Shown: piece by piece, positions 55,124 to 64,000 of the stretch
Layout of the letters: every line of letters begins with the position of its first letter
How positions within the stretch are numbered: the stretch's first letter is position 1
DNA from: Clostridium sp. 1001271B_151109_B4
GTDB taxonomy: Bacteria > Bacillota > Clostridia > Clostridiales > Clostridiaceae
Direction: 5' to 3'
Assembly (NCBI RefSeq): GCF_015670405.1
Contig: NZ_JADPBQ010000017.1
Coordinates: 1-64,000, forward strand
Length of the DNA stretch: 64,000 nt
Notes under the pieces: model-generated
What the model was told of the DNA's origin: nothing
The model's database searches: none
The model's input: only the letters and a program-made list of their open reading frames with translations
Position numbers and translations under genes: made by a program

Positions 55124-58100
55124 TTATTCTTGTGATAACTTTTTATAGTTTTCAAATCTTTCCTTAGCATCCTTTTCTGTCTTAGCAAATAATTCTTCTG
55201 CTAGCTCTGGGAACACTTTTGCTAAGGCTGCGTATCTTACCTCTCCCATTAAGAAATCTCTAAAATCTGATTTTGGTTCTTTAGAATCTAATATAAATGG
55301 ATTCTTTTCACCCTTTAATGTTGGGTTATATCTATAAAGGTTCCAGTAACCACAATCAACTGCTTTCTTTTGTTCATCTGGTGTATTAGTCATACCTTTT
55401 TTAATTCCATGACTAATACATGGTGCATATGCTATTATTAATGATGGTCCATTATAACTTTCAGCTTCTGTTATTGCTTTTATTGTTTGATTTTTATCAG
55501 CTCCTAAAGAAACTTGAGCTACATATACATAACCATAACTCATCGCCATCATACCTAAATCCTTTTTCTTTGTTCTCTTTCCTGAAGCTGCAAACTTAGC
55601 TATTGCTGCAGTTGGAGTTGCTTTAGATGCTTGACCTCCGGTATTTGAATAAATTTCTGTATCAAATACAAGAACATTTACGTCTTCATTGCTTGCAAGT
55701 ACATGATCTAAGCCACCATAACCAATATCATAAGCCCAACCATCTCCACCAAATATCCATTGTGATCTCTTAATAAAAAATTCCTTATCTTTTAATATTT
55801 CTTTTGCAAGTTCATCACTACATCCTTGTAATGCAGTTTCTAATTTTTGAGCCCTTTCTCTAGATCCTTCACCTATATCTTTATTGTTTAACCAATCTTC
55901 CATTGCTTCTTTTGCACTACAACATAAATCTTCATCTAATGCTTTTTTAATATTTGAAGCAACTCTTTCTCTTATTGTCTTTGCTCCCATAAACATTCCA
56001 AGTCCATATTCTGCATTATCTTCAAATAGTGAATTAGCCCATGCAGGACCATGTCCTTCTTGGTTCTTTGTATATGCTGTTGCTGCACCTGAAGATGCCC
56101 ATATTGAAGAACATCCTGTTGCATTAGCAATTACCATTCTATCTCCAAATAGTTGAGTAACCAATTTTGCATATGGTGTTTCTCCACAACCTGCACAAGC
56201 CCCAGAGAATTCTAAAAGAGGTTGTTCAAATTGACTTCCCTTAACTGTATTCTTATTCATAGGATTTTTCTTATTCTTTATATCCTCTACAGCATAATTC
56301 CATGCTTCTATTTGATCATGTTGTGAATCAAATGGTTTCATAATAAGCGCTTTACCTGGTGCTGGACAAACTTCTGCGCAGTTAGAGCATCCTGTACAAT
56401 CAAGTGGTGTAACTCCTATTGTATAGAAATAAGGTACATCTCCCTTAACTCCCTTAGCTTGAAGTTTCTTAAAGCTTTCTGGTGCGCCTTTTAATTCATC
56501 TTCTGTAGATAAGAATGGTCTAATACATGCATGAGGACATACATATGAACATTGATTACATTGTATACATCTATCAGGAATCCATTCTGGAACATTAACT
56601 GCTATTCCTCTCTTCTCATATTTAGTAGTTCCATGCATAAAAGTACCATCTTCTATATTATTATTTACAAAAGCTGATACAGGTAAATTATTACCTTCAA
56701 GCTTATTCATTGGAATACAAATATTTTTAACAAAATCAGGAACAGATATATTTTCTTTTTCTTCATCTCCAGTCGCTGATTTCCATGACTCTGGTACATC
56801 TATCTTAATTACTGATTCTAATCCCTTATCAATAGCAGCATAATTCATATTTACTACTTTTTCACCTTTTTTACCATATGAAGTAACTACTGCTTCCTTC
56901 AAATATTTAATAGCTTCATCAACAGGGATAATATTAGCAAGCTTAAAGAATGCTGCTTGCATTATCATATTAATTCTTCCTCCAAGCCCTATTTCTTGAG
57001 CTATTTTAACTGCATTTATTGTATAGAAGTTAATATTATTTTCTGCAATATACTTCTTCATTTTTGCTGGTAATTTTTCATCTAATTCGTCTTTACTCCA
57101 AATTGTATTTAATACAAATACACCATTTTTTCTTAACCCTTCTAAAACATCATATGAATATACATATGATTGATTATGACATGCTACAAAATCCGCTTTA
57201 TCTATTTCATAATGAGCCTTTATTGGATTTTTACCAAATCTTAAATGTGAAATAGTTATTCCACCAGATTTTCTTGAATCATATGCAAAATAACCTTGAG
57301 CATACATATTTGTATGATCTCCAATTATTTTAATTGCGCTTTTATTAGCTCCAACTGTACCATCTGATCCAAGGCCCCAGAACTTACATGCTGTTGTTCC
57401 TTCAACTGCTACATCTATTTCTTTATCAGATATTAATGATAAATTAGTTACATCATCAGTGATTCCTATAGTAAATCTATTCTTTGGATTATCACTCTTT
57501 AAATTTTCATAAACTGCAGCTATATCTGCTGGATATGGATCTTTAGAACCTAATCCAAATCTTCCCCCTACTACCTTTGGAGGATTATCCATTTCATTTA
57601 CTGCTCTTAATACATCTAAATATAGAGGTTCACCAATAGCTCCTGGTTCCTTTGTTTTATCTAATACAGCAATCTTTTTAACCGTACTTGGAATAGTATT
57701 TAATAATCTTTCAATACTAAATGGTCTATATAATCTTACTTTTACTAACCCGACTTTTTCACCTTTATTTATTAAATAATCAATTGTCTCTTCTACAACT
57801 TCGCTTACTGCTCCCATAGAAATTATAATTCTATCGGCTTCTTTATCTCCATAGTAATCAAAACAATGATATTCTCTACCTGTTAATTCTGTAATTTTAC
57901 TCATATATTCTTCTACTACAGATGGAATATCATCATAATACTTATTTAGTGATTCACATAGTTGGAAATAAATATCTGGATTTTGCGCTGTTCCTCTAGT
58001 TACTGGATGACTTGGATTTAATGCGCTTTTTCTAAAACTATCAATTGCTTCATAATCTATAAGTTTAGCTAATTCATCATACTCTAAGATTTCAATTTTT

Positions 58101-58639
58101 TGTATTTCATGAGATACTCTAAAACCATCAAAAAAGTTTACAAATGGAATTTTAGCTTTTATTGCTGTTAAATGTGCAACTGCTGATAAATCCATAACCT
58201 CTTGAACAGACCCTTCTGAAAGCATTGCACATCCTGTAGCTCTTGCAGCCATTACATCTTGATGATCACCAAATATACTTAATGATGAAGTTGCTAGTGC
58301 TCTTGCTGCTACATGAATTACTCCTGGTAATCTCTCTCCAACCATCTTATACATATTAGGTATCATAAGTAATAATCCTTGAGATGCAGTATATGTAGTT
58401 CCTAATGCACCACTTTGAAGTATTCCATGAAGTGCTCCTGCTGCTCCTGCCTCTGATTGCATTTCTACAACTTTAACTGGTTCACCAAATATATTTTTCT
58501 TTCCTTGTGCTACCCATTCATCTACATGTTCAGCCATTGGAGATGAAGGCGTAATAGGATAAATGGAACTTACTTCAGTAAATGCATAAGAAATATATGC
58601 AGCTGCAGTATTTCCATCCATAGTTTTCATTTTTCTCAT
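55124..58639 (-). CDS. Pyruvate:ferredoxin oxidoreductase, second copy
   Basis: This 1171-residue paralogue of the enzyme at 39342-42881 has the same domains and cofactor motifs: VYPITPSS-type start, FWGLGSDGTVGANK, CIQCNQCSYVCPHACI, CTGCSNCAEVCPAPGK, CAGCGETPYAK, GDGWAYDIGYGGLDHVL and NTGGQASKATP. It should oxidise pyruvate or a related 2-oxoacid. Unlike the first copy its upstream region lacks the AT palindrome, and its codons look less biased, so it is probably expressed differently. GAGAGGCAAAAAT precedes the ATG; a second ATG three codons later is possible. Confidence 0.95.
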   Translation of the reverse strand: MRKMKTMDGNTAAAYISYAFTEVSSIYPITPSSPMAEHVDEWVAQGKKNIFGEPVKVVEMQSEAGAAGALHGILQSGALGTTYTASQGLLLMIPNMYKMVGERLPGVIHVAARALATSSLSIFGDHQDVMAARATGCAMLSEGSVQEVMDLSAVAHLTAIKAKIPFVNFFDGFRVSHEIQKIEILEYDELAKLIDYEAIDSFRKSALNPSHPVTRGTAQNPDIYFQLCESLNKYYDDIPSVVEEYMSKITELTGREYHCFDYYGDKEADRIIISMGAVSEVVEETIDYLINKGEKVGLVKVRLYRPFSIERLLNTIPSTVKKIAVLDKTKEPGAIGEPLYLDVLRAVNEMDNPPKVVGGRFGLGSKDPYPADIAAVYENLKSDNPKNRFTIGITDDVTNLSLISDKEIDVAVEGTTACKFWGLGSDGTVGANKSAIKIIGDHTNMYAQGYFAYDSRKSGGITISHLRFGKNPIKAHYEIDKADFVACHNQSYVYSYDVLEGLRKNGVFVLNTIWSKDELDEKLPAKMKKYIAENNINFYTINAVKIAQEIGLGGRINMIMQAAFFKLANIIPVDEAIKYLKEAVVTSYGKKGEKVVNMNYAAIDKGLESVIKIDVPESWKSATGDEEKENISVPDFVKNICIPMNKLEGNNLPVSAFVNNNIEDGTFMHGTTKYEKRGIAVNVPEWIPDRCIQCNQCSYVCPHACIRPFLSTEDELKGAPESFKKLQAKGVKGDVPYFYTIGVTPLDCTGCSNCAEVCPAPGKALIMKPFDSQHDQIEAWNYAVEDIKNKKNPMNKNTVKGSQFEQPLLEFSGACAGCGETPYAKLVTQLFGDRMVIANATGCSSIWASSGAATAYTKNQEGHGPAWANSLFEDNAEYGLGMFMGAKTIRERVASNIKKALDEDLCCSAKEAMEDWLNNKDIGEGSRERAQKLETALQGCSDELAKEILKDKEFFIKRSQWIFGGDGWAYDIGYGGLDHVLASNEDVNVLVFDTEIYSNTGGQASKATPTAAIAKFAASGKRTKKKDLGMMAMSYGYVYVAQVSLGADKNQTIKAITEAESYNGPSLIIAYAPCISHGIKKGMTNTPDEQKKAVDCGYWNLYRYNPTLKGEKNPFILDSKEPKSDFRDFLMGEVRYAALAKVFPELAEELFAKTEKDAKERFENYKKLSQE

Positions 58640-58781
58640 ATTTTTGCCTCTCTTTCATTAGTTTTTAATTTTATACTTTAGGCTTCTTTAAATTAATTTT
58701 TTCATTCTTTATTAGTATTGAAAAAATGTAAAATATTATGTATATTACTTTTAAAGTTTTTTACTTTTTTTAACAAATATA

Positions 58782-58810
58782 TTGACTGTATATTTTTTTA
58801 GATTTATACT
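58782..58810 (+). promoter_or_regulatory. Promoter of tRNA-fMet
   Basis: TTGACT (58782-58787), 17-base spacer, TATACT (58805-58810), 23 bases before the tRNA. Confidence 0.8.
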
Positions 58811-58833
58811 AATAATATAAATAAAGATAATAT

Positions 58834-58908
<75 letters not shown>

Positions 58909-58909
<1 letters not shown>

Positions 58910-58938
58910 AAAAAGGATGTCATATGACATCCTTTTTT
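58909..58938. terminator. Terminator after tRNA-fMet
   Basis: AAAAAAGGATGTCAT and its complement meet in a 30-base palindrome ending in six T; it can serve both strands. Confidence 0.85.
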
Positions 58939-58955
58939 CATTTATATCTTTATAT

Positions 58956-59357
58956 TTACTTTAGTGAATTTACAGACATAATAAATTGTTTTGCTACTCT
59001 ATTAGATCTACCACTACTTAATGCTGCCCACTTAATTGCTTCCCCTTTTAATGTTTCCTTTGGTAAATTAATATTATAAATTTCAGCTAGTTTGTATACC
59101 GTATTTAAATAATCATTTTGGTTTCCTACTGAAAAAGTCAATGTTATTCCAAATCTTTCAGCTAAAGAATGCTTTTCTTCAACTGTTTCTCTAGCATGAA
59201 TTTCTTCGCCTTGTCTATCATTAAATCCTTCTCTTATTAAATTCCTTCTATTTGAAGTTGCATAAATCAAAGCATTTTTCGGTTTTACTTCTAATCCACC
59301 TTCTATTAATGCTTTCATATTTTTATATTCATATTCAAACTCTTCAAATAAAACTCC
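58956..59357 (-). pseudogene. 5'-truncated DUF815 AAA-type ATPase
   Basis: The frame gives the last third of a DUF815 ATP-binding protein: ALIEGGLEVKPKNALIYATSNRRNL, read as GLEVKPKN plus IYATSNRRNLI, then RQGEEIHARETVEEKHSLAERFG and ARFG-type ends. Coding similarity continues upstream of the first ATG (59318) as VLFEEFEYEYKN and stops at a TGA at about 59358. The N-terminal 250-300 residues, including the P-loop, are missing and not found upstream. It is a remnant. Confidence 0.75.
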
Positions 59358-59423
59358 TCATTCTTCTACCCCCATTAAAACAAAATTAATTATATAATAC
59401 ATTTTCATCCATTTTTATTCAAT

Positions 59424-59460
59424 AAAAAAAAGATATAGAGTATTTATTTAATACTCTATA
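59424..59460 (-). terminator. Terminator of the cysteine hydrolase gene
   Basis: TATAGAGTATT and AATACTCTATA pair, with eight T on the minus strand. Confidence 0.8.
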
Positions 59461-59509
59461 CCCATAATCTATATCCTTAATACTCTTCTTTAAATAATAC
59501 TGCTTTTAT

Positions 59510-60055
59510 CTATTTTCTATTTATTACTTTTACCTGTATACCTTCCATAACATCAAAAGCTTTTTCATGTAATTCTTCATTAAATCCTGCACATAACTTA
59601 GCATCAACTAAAATTTCTGCATTAGTATATTGTGATTGAAACATTACTACATTACTTATTACACAAATATTTGTTACTACACCAATAATTTCAATACAAT
59701 TAATATTTTCTCCAAGTTTTTCACTTAATTCAATCATTTTAATAGGCGAAATACCAAATGCTCCCTTATTTATATGGATTGTATTTTTATTGTTGATAAA
59801 TTCACTAAGTTTTCCATAAAGTTCATGTCCTTCAGTATTTAAAATACAATGGGTTACAGGTAAATTCTTACCTTCTCTAGTTGTTAAATAATCCTCTGTA
59901 TGAGTATCATATGTAAATACTACTCTATCTCCTTTTGACAAATAACTATTTACTTTTTCATATATTCCCTCTTCTATTTCTTTAGCTTTTTCAAATCCTA
60001 ATGCTCCATCTACAAAATCCTTTTGATAATCTACTACAACCAATACTCTTTTCAT
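59510..60055 (-). CDS. Isochorismatase-family cysteine hydrolase (nicotinamidase-like)
   Basis: The 181-residue cytosolic enzyme has the catalytic Asp in VVVDYQKDFVDG (about 9), a Lys in HINKGAFG (about 96) and the nucleophilic Cys in IIGVVTNICVISNV (about 131), the triad of the family. DTHTEDYL fits the metal site of nicotinamidases (PncA), so NAD salvage from nicotinamide is the best guess. Other amidases of the family remain possible. GGAGGATGGATA precedes the ATG. Confidence 0.85.
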   Translation of the reverse strand: MKRVLVVVDYQKDFVDGALGFEKAKEIEEGIYEKVNSYLSKGDRVVFTYDTHTEDYLTTREGKNLPVTHCILNTEGHELYGKLSEFINNKNTIHINKGAFGISPIKMIELSEKLGENINCIEIIGVVTNICVISNVVMFQSQYTNAEILVDAKLCAGFNEELHEKAFDVMEGIQVKVINRK

Positions 60056-60265
60056 TATCCATCCTCCTAACTATAAATTAATTAAATATATTTTACCACA
60101 ACACCTATCTAAATGTTACTTCTGTATATACACTTATTTTGAAAAATTCCATATTTAATTTCTTAAAAATTTCTGATATTTAACTTTTTTACCTTTATTA
60201 AAAGGTTAATCTTTTATATAATGGTAAAGTAATAAATTATATGGTTAAATTTTGGAGGTAATTTA

Positions 60266-61105
60266 ATGGAATTTTTAGAAATTATAAAAGCCATAATTCT
60301 CGGTATCGTTGAAGGGGTAACCGAATGGCTTCCTGTTAGTAGTACTGGTCACATGATTTTAGTTGACGAATTTTTAAAACTAAATGTTTCAAAAGAATTT
60401 ATGGAAATGTTTTTAGTAGTTATCCAGCTTGGAGCTATTTTGGCAGTTATTTTATTATATTGGAAAAAGATTTTCCCTTTTAAATTTGATAATGGTGTTA
60501 AAGTTGAAAAAGATACAATTATAATGTGGGTTAAAATATTAATTGCTTGTGTTCCTGCAGCTATAGTGGGACTTTTATGGGATGATTATTTAAATGCTTT
60601 ATTTTATAACCCAACTACTGTTGCAATTATGTTAATTTTATTTGGTATCCTATTTATTGTTATTGAAAACTACAATAAAGGTAAAAATCCTAAAATAAAT
60701 AGTTTAACAGAAATAACATATACAGTTGCTGTAATGATAGGTTTATTTCAATTAATAGCAGCTGTTTTCCCTGGTACTTCTCGTTCTGGTGCAACTATAG
60801 TTGGTGCATTATTAATAGGTGTTTCAAGAACTGTAGCAGCTGAATTTACTTTCTTCCTTGCTATTCCTGTTATGTTAGGTGCAAGTGCATTAAAACTTGT
60901 TAAGTTTGGATTAAAGACTGGCTTTGTTATGACTGGAAATGAGCTTACTATATTATTAGTTGGAATGATTGTTGCATTTATTGTATCAATTCTAGCAATC
61001 AAATTCCTTATGTCTTATATTAAAAATAATGATTTTAAAGTATTTGGATGGTACAGAATTGTGCTTGGAATATTAGTATTAGCATATTTCTATATTATAA
61101 GATAA
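60266..61105 (+). CDS. uppP: Undecaprenyl-diphosphatase UppP (BacA)
   Basis: The 279-residue, eight-helix membrane enzyme recycles the lipid carrier for cell-wall synthesis by removing a phosphate from undecaprenyl diphosphate; overexpression gives bacitracin resistance in related bacteria. Both catalytic motifs are clear: GIVEGVTEWLPVSSTGHMIL (Glu-rich, about 13-32) and PGTSRSGATI (about 170) with the conserved Arg. GGAGGTAATTTA precedes the ATG. Confidence 0.95.
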   Translation: MEFLEIIKAIILGIVEGVTEWLPVSSTGHMILVDEFLKLNVSKEFMEMFLVVIQLGAILAVILLYWKKIFPFKFDNGVKVEKDTIIMWVKILIACVPAAIVGLLWDDYLNALFYNPTTVAIMLILFGILFIVIENYNKGKNPKINSLTEITYTVAVMIGLFQLIAAVFPGTSRSGATIVGALLIGVSRTVAAEFTFFLAIPVMLGASALKLVKFGLKTGFVMTGNELTILLVGMIVAFIVSILAIKFLMSYIKNNDFKVFGWYRIVLGILVLAYFYIIR

Positions 61106-61114
61106 TCTTTACAT

Positions 61115-61148
61115 AAAAAAGACTGAGTAAACTTACTCAGTCTTTTTT
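61115..61148. terminator. Bidirectional terminator between uppP and the histidine kinase
   Basis: AAAAAAGACTGAGTAA pairs with TTACTCAGTCTTTTTT, so both converging genes are ended. Confidence 0.85.
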
Positions 61149-62802
61149 AGTACAACTCATAAATATCTGAAAACTCAATATTAATCTTTTGTACTAATGG
61201 TTGGTTTTCTGCCTCTATTATCCTACTATTATTATCATTATCTTCTTCCATTCTTACATTTGGAAGCTTTATAACAATCTCACAGCCTTTTTCAACTTCT
61301 TTTTCTAAATAAACTATTCCCCCATGAAGTTCTATTAAGGACTTTACTAATGAAAGCCCAATTCCACTTCCTTCTTTCTTTCTATTAAAAGATTTATCTT
61401 CTTGAACAAATCTTTCAAAAACATGCTCACTAACATCTTTTGATATACCACTTCCATCATCTTTGACTCTGATTGTAACAAATTCATCATCCGCATCCAT
61501 TAAAACACTTATGTTTCCATTATCATCAGAAAATTTGACTGAATTAGATAATAAATTTAAAATTACTCTCTCTATACTTTCAGGATCACATTTTATTATA
61601 AGTTCTTCAACGTATGTATCAAATAAAACATTAATATTTTTTGCTTCAACATAAGGAATAATTGACAACGTAATATCTTCTACTAAACTGACGATTTCAT
61701 AATTTCCAAAGTTAAGATTCATAAATCCAGAATCTATCTTTGTAATATCAACAAGATTATTTACTAATCTTAATAATCTAAAGCAATTTTGTTTTATAGT
61801 TCCTTCATATTTGCAATAAGCTTTCCATAAAGCATTTTCACCTTGACTTTTGCTAATTTCAAGTAATTGAAAACATGAATAAATTATATTAATAGGTGTT
61901 TTAATTTCATGTGATAAATTTGCAAAGAACTGAGTCTTTGCTTTTTCAATCTCTTTAATTTCATTATATTTTTTTTGAAAGTCTCTTAAATTATTCACTT
62001 GATTATTTAATTTATTACTTACTTCTATTCTTCTAACAACTTCAACATATAATCCAACAAGTAAAATTAAATATGCTATAGTACTTAAAAAACTATTATA
62101 AACTAATACTTTCTCTGCATATTTAGAAAAAATATTTAAATAAAAAATTCTTCTAATTGTAAATATACTTATAGTAGTAATAAATATGGTGTAAATAAAC
62201 TCATTTTTTCTTATACACCTTTTTACTAGGCTAAGTAATAATATTACATAATATATTAACAAACTACATTGAATTATATTCCAAAGATAAATACTTTTTA
62301 TTGAAAATATATTGCTTAAATTTAATTTCACTTCCATAAATGTCCCTATAATATTTATTAAAATAATTAATATTACAGAAAGCTTCTTTCTACTAACAAT
62401 CTTATATGCATATTTACTTTCGTTTAATATTGCAATAGTAAGTAAAAATATTCTTACTACAAATGGAAATGTTATTAAATGCGCACTTAATCCAATATTT
62501 TCAATTATAAAATTTACAAAAATACATTCAATAAATATACTTATATATGATAATTTCAAAATAAAAAACTCATTATTTTTGTATATGTAATAATATAACA
62601 AACAACATGGAATTGCTATTAATCCAAGTAATACATTAATTGTATTAATATCTTGTATAAATATAGTTCTTTTTAACTTATTTATATCTAATATTTCTAT
62701 ACCAACAATGGAAAAACATAAAAATAATACCGTTCCAATTAACATATATAAAATATATCTTCTACTTTTCTTTTCATATTCTCTAATACTATTCTCTTTC
62801 AT
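61147..62802 (-). CDS. Membrane sensor histidine kinase, orphan
   Basis: The 551-residue kinase has seven or eight N-terminal membrane helices (about 15-265, a MASE-like sensor), a coiled linker, HisKA with FFANLSHEIKTPINII (phospho-His about 305), and an ATPase domain with N box NLLSNSVKFSDD, G1 VKDDGSGIS and G2 GSGIGLSLVKSL. A 35-residue tail follows. No response regulator gene is beside it. AAGGGGATAT precedes the ATG at 62802; the ATG at 62817 is the longer alternative. The signal is unknown, though the neighbouring uppP suggests an envelope theme only weakly. Confidence 0.88.
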   Translation of the reverse strand: MKENSIREYEKKSRRYILYMLIGTVLFLCFSIVGIEILDINKLKRTIFIQDINTINVLLGLIAIPCCLLYYYIYKNNEFFILKLSYISIFIECIFVNFIIENIGLSAHLITFPFVVRIFLLTIAILNESKYAYKIVSRKKLSVILIILINIIGTFMEVKLNLSNIFSIKSIYLWNIIQCSLLIYYVILLLSLVKRCIRKNEFIYTIFITTISIFTIRRIFYLNIFSKYAEKVLVYNSFLSTIAYLILLVGLYVEVVRRIEVSNKLNNQVNNLRDFQKKYNEIKEIEKAKTQFFANLSHEIKTPINIIYSCFQLLEISKSQGENALWKAYCKYEGTIKQNCFRLLRLVNNLVDITKIDSGFMNLNFGNYEIVSLVEDITLSIIPYVEAKNINVLFDTYVEELIIKCDPESIERVILNLLSNSVKFSDDNGNISVLMDADDEFVTIRVKDDGSGISKDVSEHVFERFVQEDKSFNRKKEGSGIGLSLVKSLIELHGGIVYLEKEVEKGCEIVIKLPNVRMEEDNDNNSRIIEAENQPLVQKINIEFSDIYELY

Positions 62803-62980
62803 ATATCCCCTTAACATTTGTTTCTAATATTATTTTTTAGCACAATATTTACATGATTATATCATATTTTCTATAATATTGGAAATTAATTTCTAATATT
62901 ATGAATCATTAATTAAATTATTGCTAGAATTTTTTCATTAGTTTGCATATACTATCCTAAGCAATAATTTAAGTGATATT

Positions 62981-63544
62981 ATGAACTATACCATAGAATT
63001 AAATGATTGTATTTTACTTGGGTCCGGGGCTGAAGGAAGTGTTTTTCTTACTCCAGAGGGTTTTGCTATTAAGCAGTTTAATACAATAAAAGCTGCTAAA
63101 AAAGAGGTTTCTATTCTTGATGATGTAAAGGATAGTCCTTTTTTTCCAAATGTATTGATTAGAGTGAGCAATATAGTTGTTAGAGAATATGTCCAAGGTG
63201 AAAATCTCTATGAATATATTCAAAAAAAAGGCTTATCATATTCTCTTTCTAAAGAAATAATCGATCTACTAGAAGATTTAAAAAGATTAAAATTCAAAAG
63301 ACTTAATGTTAGAAATGCTCATATTTTTATTGATTCTAATGAAAAAATAAAAATTATTGATCCAAGAAAACCTTATGTAAAAAACACCCCCTATCCTAAA
63401 GACATAATTAAATTGCTTTTGAAGTTAAAAGTATTTGATAAGTTCTTACAAGATTTATTAAATTATAGACCTGATTTATTAGATTATTGGATTGACGGAT
63501 ATAATTATGTAGCCAATAATTACAGACATGTACTAAGGTACTGA
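62981..63544 (+). CDS. Small protein-kinase-like protein, atypical active site
   Basis: The 187-residue protein has the start of a Ser/Thr kinase: a glycine loop (LGSGAEGSVF), Lys31 in AIKQF and hinge-like YVQGENLYEYI. The catalytic loop reads RLNVRNAHIFI, so the usual HRD Asp is Asn109 and the metal-binding Asn is His114, while the DFG Asp is kept as IIDPRK (Asp127). It is much shorter than a full kinase (about 270). It resembles small clostridial and Bacillus YrzF-type proteins. It may be a weak kinase or a binding pseudokinase. Confidence 0.7.
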   Translation: MNYTIELNDCILLGSGAEGSVFLTPEGFAIKQFNTIKAAKKEVSILDDVKDSPFFPNVLIRVSNIVVREYVQGENLYEYIQKKGLSYSLSKEIIDLLEDLKRLKFKRLNVRNAHIFIDSNEKIKIIDPRKPYVKNTPYPKDIIKLLLKLKVFDKFLQDLLNYRPDLLDYWIDGYNYVANNYRHVLRY

Positions 63545-63585
63545 TTAAAATATTACTATATAATATTTTTTAGTGCTAAATTTTT

Positions 63586-63677
63586 AAGTGGTAAGTTAAT
63601 ATTGAAACTCCTAACGGATTTTCTAAAAATATAGTTTGAACTAAATCAACTTATATTTATTTTTTAACTTACCACTT
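63586..63677. repeat. 14-bp inverted repeats bounding a 92-base segment
   Basis: AAGTGGTAAGTTAA (63586-63599) and TTAACTTACCACTT (63664-63677) are exact inverted copies separated by 64 bases with no gene. They could be the ends of a tiny mobile element (MITE-like), a decayed element, or the base of a structured RNA. The whole 63545-63730 gap holds nothing else that I recognise. Confidence 0.5.
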
Positions 63678-63730
63678 TAATTTACTGCTTATTTTTTATT
63701 TCTTTCTTACTAAATTAGTATTAAATTTAG

Positions 63731-63940
63731 CTACATACTTTCGATTGATACTACATCATACCCTTGATCTTCAATTTTTTCTTTAATTTCATCATTGTTA
63801 GAAGATGTTTCAACTACTGCATACTTCTCTTCTAAATTCACTTGAATTTTGCCTGAATCTTTTAGTTCTGCTAAAGCTTCTTTTACATGATTTACACAAT
63901 GATTACAACTCATACCTTCAATAAATATCTTTTTTAACAT
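63731..63940 (-). CDS. Heavy-metal-associated chaperone (CopZ-like)
   Basis: The 69-residue HMA-fold protein has the metal site GMSCNHC (about 9-15) followed by VNHVKEALAEL, and the conserved late Gly-Tyr (DQGYDVV). It should carry Cu(I) to a P-type ATPase such as CopA, which would lie beyond the window edge if linked. AAGGAGGAGATATTA precedes the ATG. Confidence 0.88.
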   Translation of the reverse strand: MLKKIFIEGMSCNHCVNHVKEALAELKDSGKIQVNLEEKYAVVETSSNNDEIKEKIEDQGYDVVSIESM

Positions 63941-64000
63941 TAATATCTCCTCCTTAAATTATCAAAACCAAATATAAAAATTTCATATTTATATTGTTAA

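Overview
The window is a very AT-rich stretch of Gram-positive chromosome and fits a spore-forming anaerobe of Clostridium sensu stricto. Support comes from a small acid-soluble spore protein, two pyruvate:ferredoxin oxidoreductases, pyruvate formate-lyase, a flavodiiron protein, SpoVD/SpoVE-type cell-wall genes, strong AGGAGG-type ribosome sites, TTG/GTG starts and many hairpin-plus-T-run terminators. I do not name a species. Nearly everything looks chromosomal and vertically inherited; no prophage, intact insertion sequence or CRISPR array was seen.

Layout. 1-7.5 kb: tRNA-Gly, aldo/keto reductase, MFS exporter, clpB under a CtsR-type operator, and a large AraC regulator. 7.5-10.4 kb: a 32-codon peptide ORF facing two tandem HTH-TPR (RRNPP-type) regulators. 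10.5-15.6 kb: a small YtxH-like protein, RNase H, a DUF1232 protein, and the metNIQ methionine transporter behind a SAM-I riboswitch. 15.6-19 kb: a patchy region of gene remnants (amidase fragment, DUF3955-like fragment) and uncharacterised genes, with a DUF2975/YozG pair. 19-25.4 kb: SpoVE/FtsW and SpoVD, then the cystine transporter TcyP beside its likely regulator CymR, and a HAD phosphatase. 25.4-26.8 kb: a 60-bp perfect palindrome and a transposase-derived protein that has lost the expected catalytic residues. 27-34.7 kb: a complete histidine operon, hisZGDCBHAFIE. 34.7-45.1 kb: decayed sequence, a SASP gene, pflB, a phosphoesterase, nifJ, an HxlR regulator and fprA. 45-55 kb: a calcium ATPase, a UbiB-like kinase with a phasin-like partner, a lipoprotein, an AlaX editing protein, a 3D-domain wall protein, a LUD protein and a NUDIX hydrolase. 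55-64 kb: a second nifJ, tRNA-fMet, a truncated DUF815 ATPase remnant, a cysteine hydrolase, uppP, a histidine kinase, a kinase-like protein and a CopZ-like copper chaperone.

How the genes work together. The central metabolic theme is pyruvate cleavage and redox: pflB, nifJ (first copy) and fprA each carry a closely related AT-rich palindrome at the promoter that resembles a PerR/Fur-type box, and a cysteine-containing HxlR regulator sits between two of them. Sulfur and amino-acid supply form a second theme: methionine uptake (SAM riboswitch), cystine uptake (CymR) and histidine synthesis (a short leader with an imperfect palindrome and no T-box seen).

Most starts were checked against ribosome-binding sites, and about seventeen were moved from the longest reading frame. 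The best candidates for something undescribed are the RRNPP pair with its facing peptide, the catalytically dead transposase relative beside the long palindrome, and hisZ, whose best-placed start codon is ATC. Family names come from recognised motifs, not from a database search.
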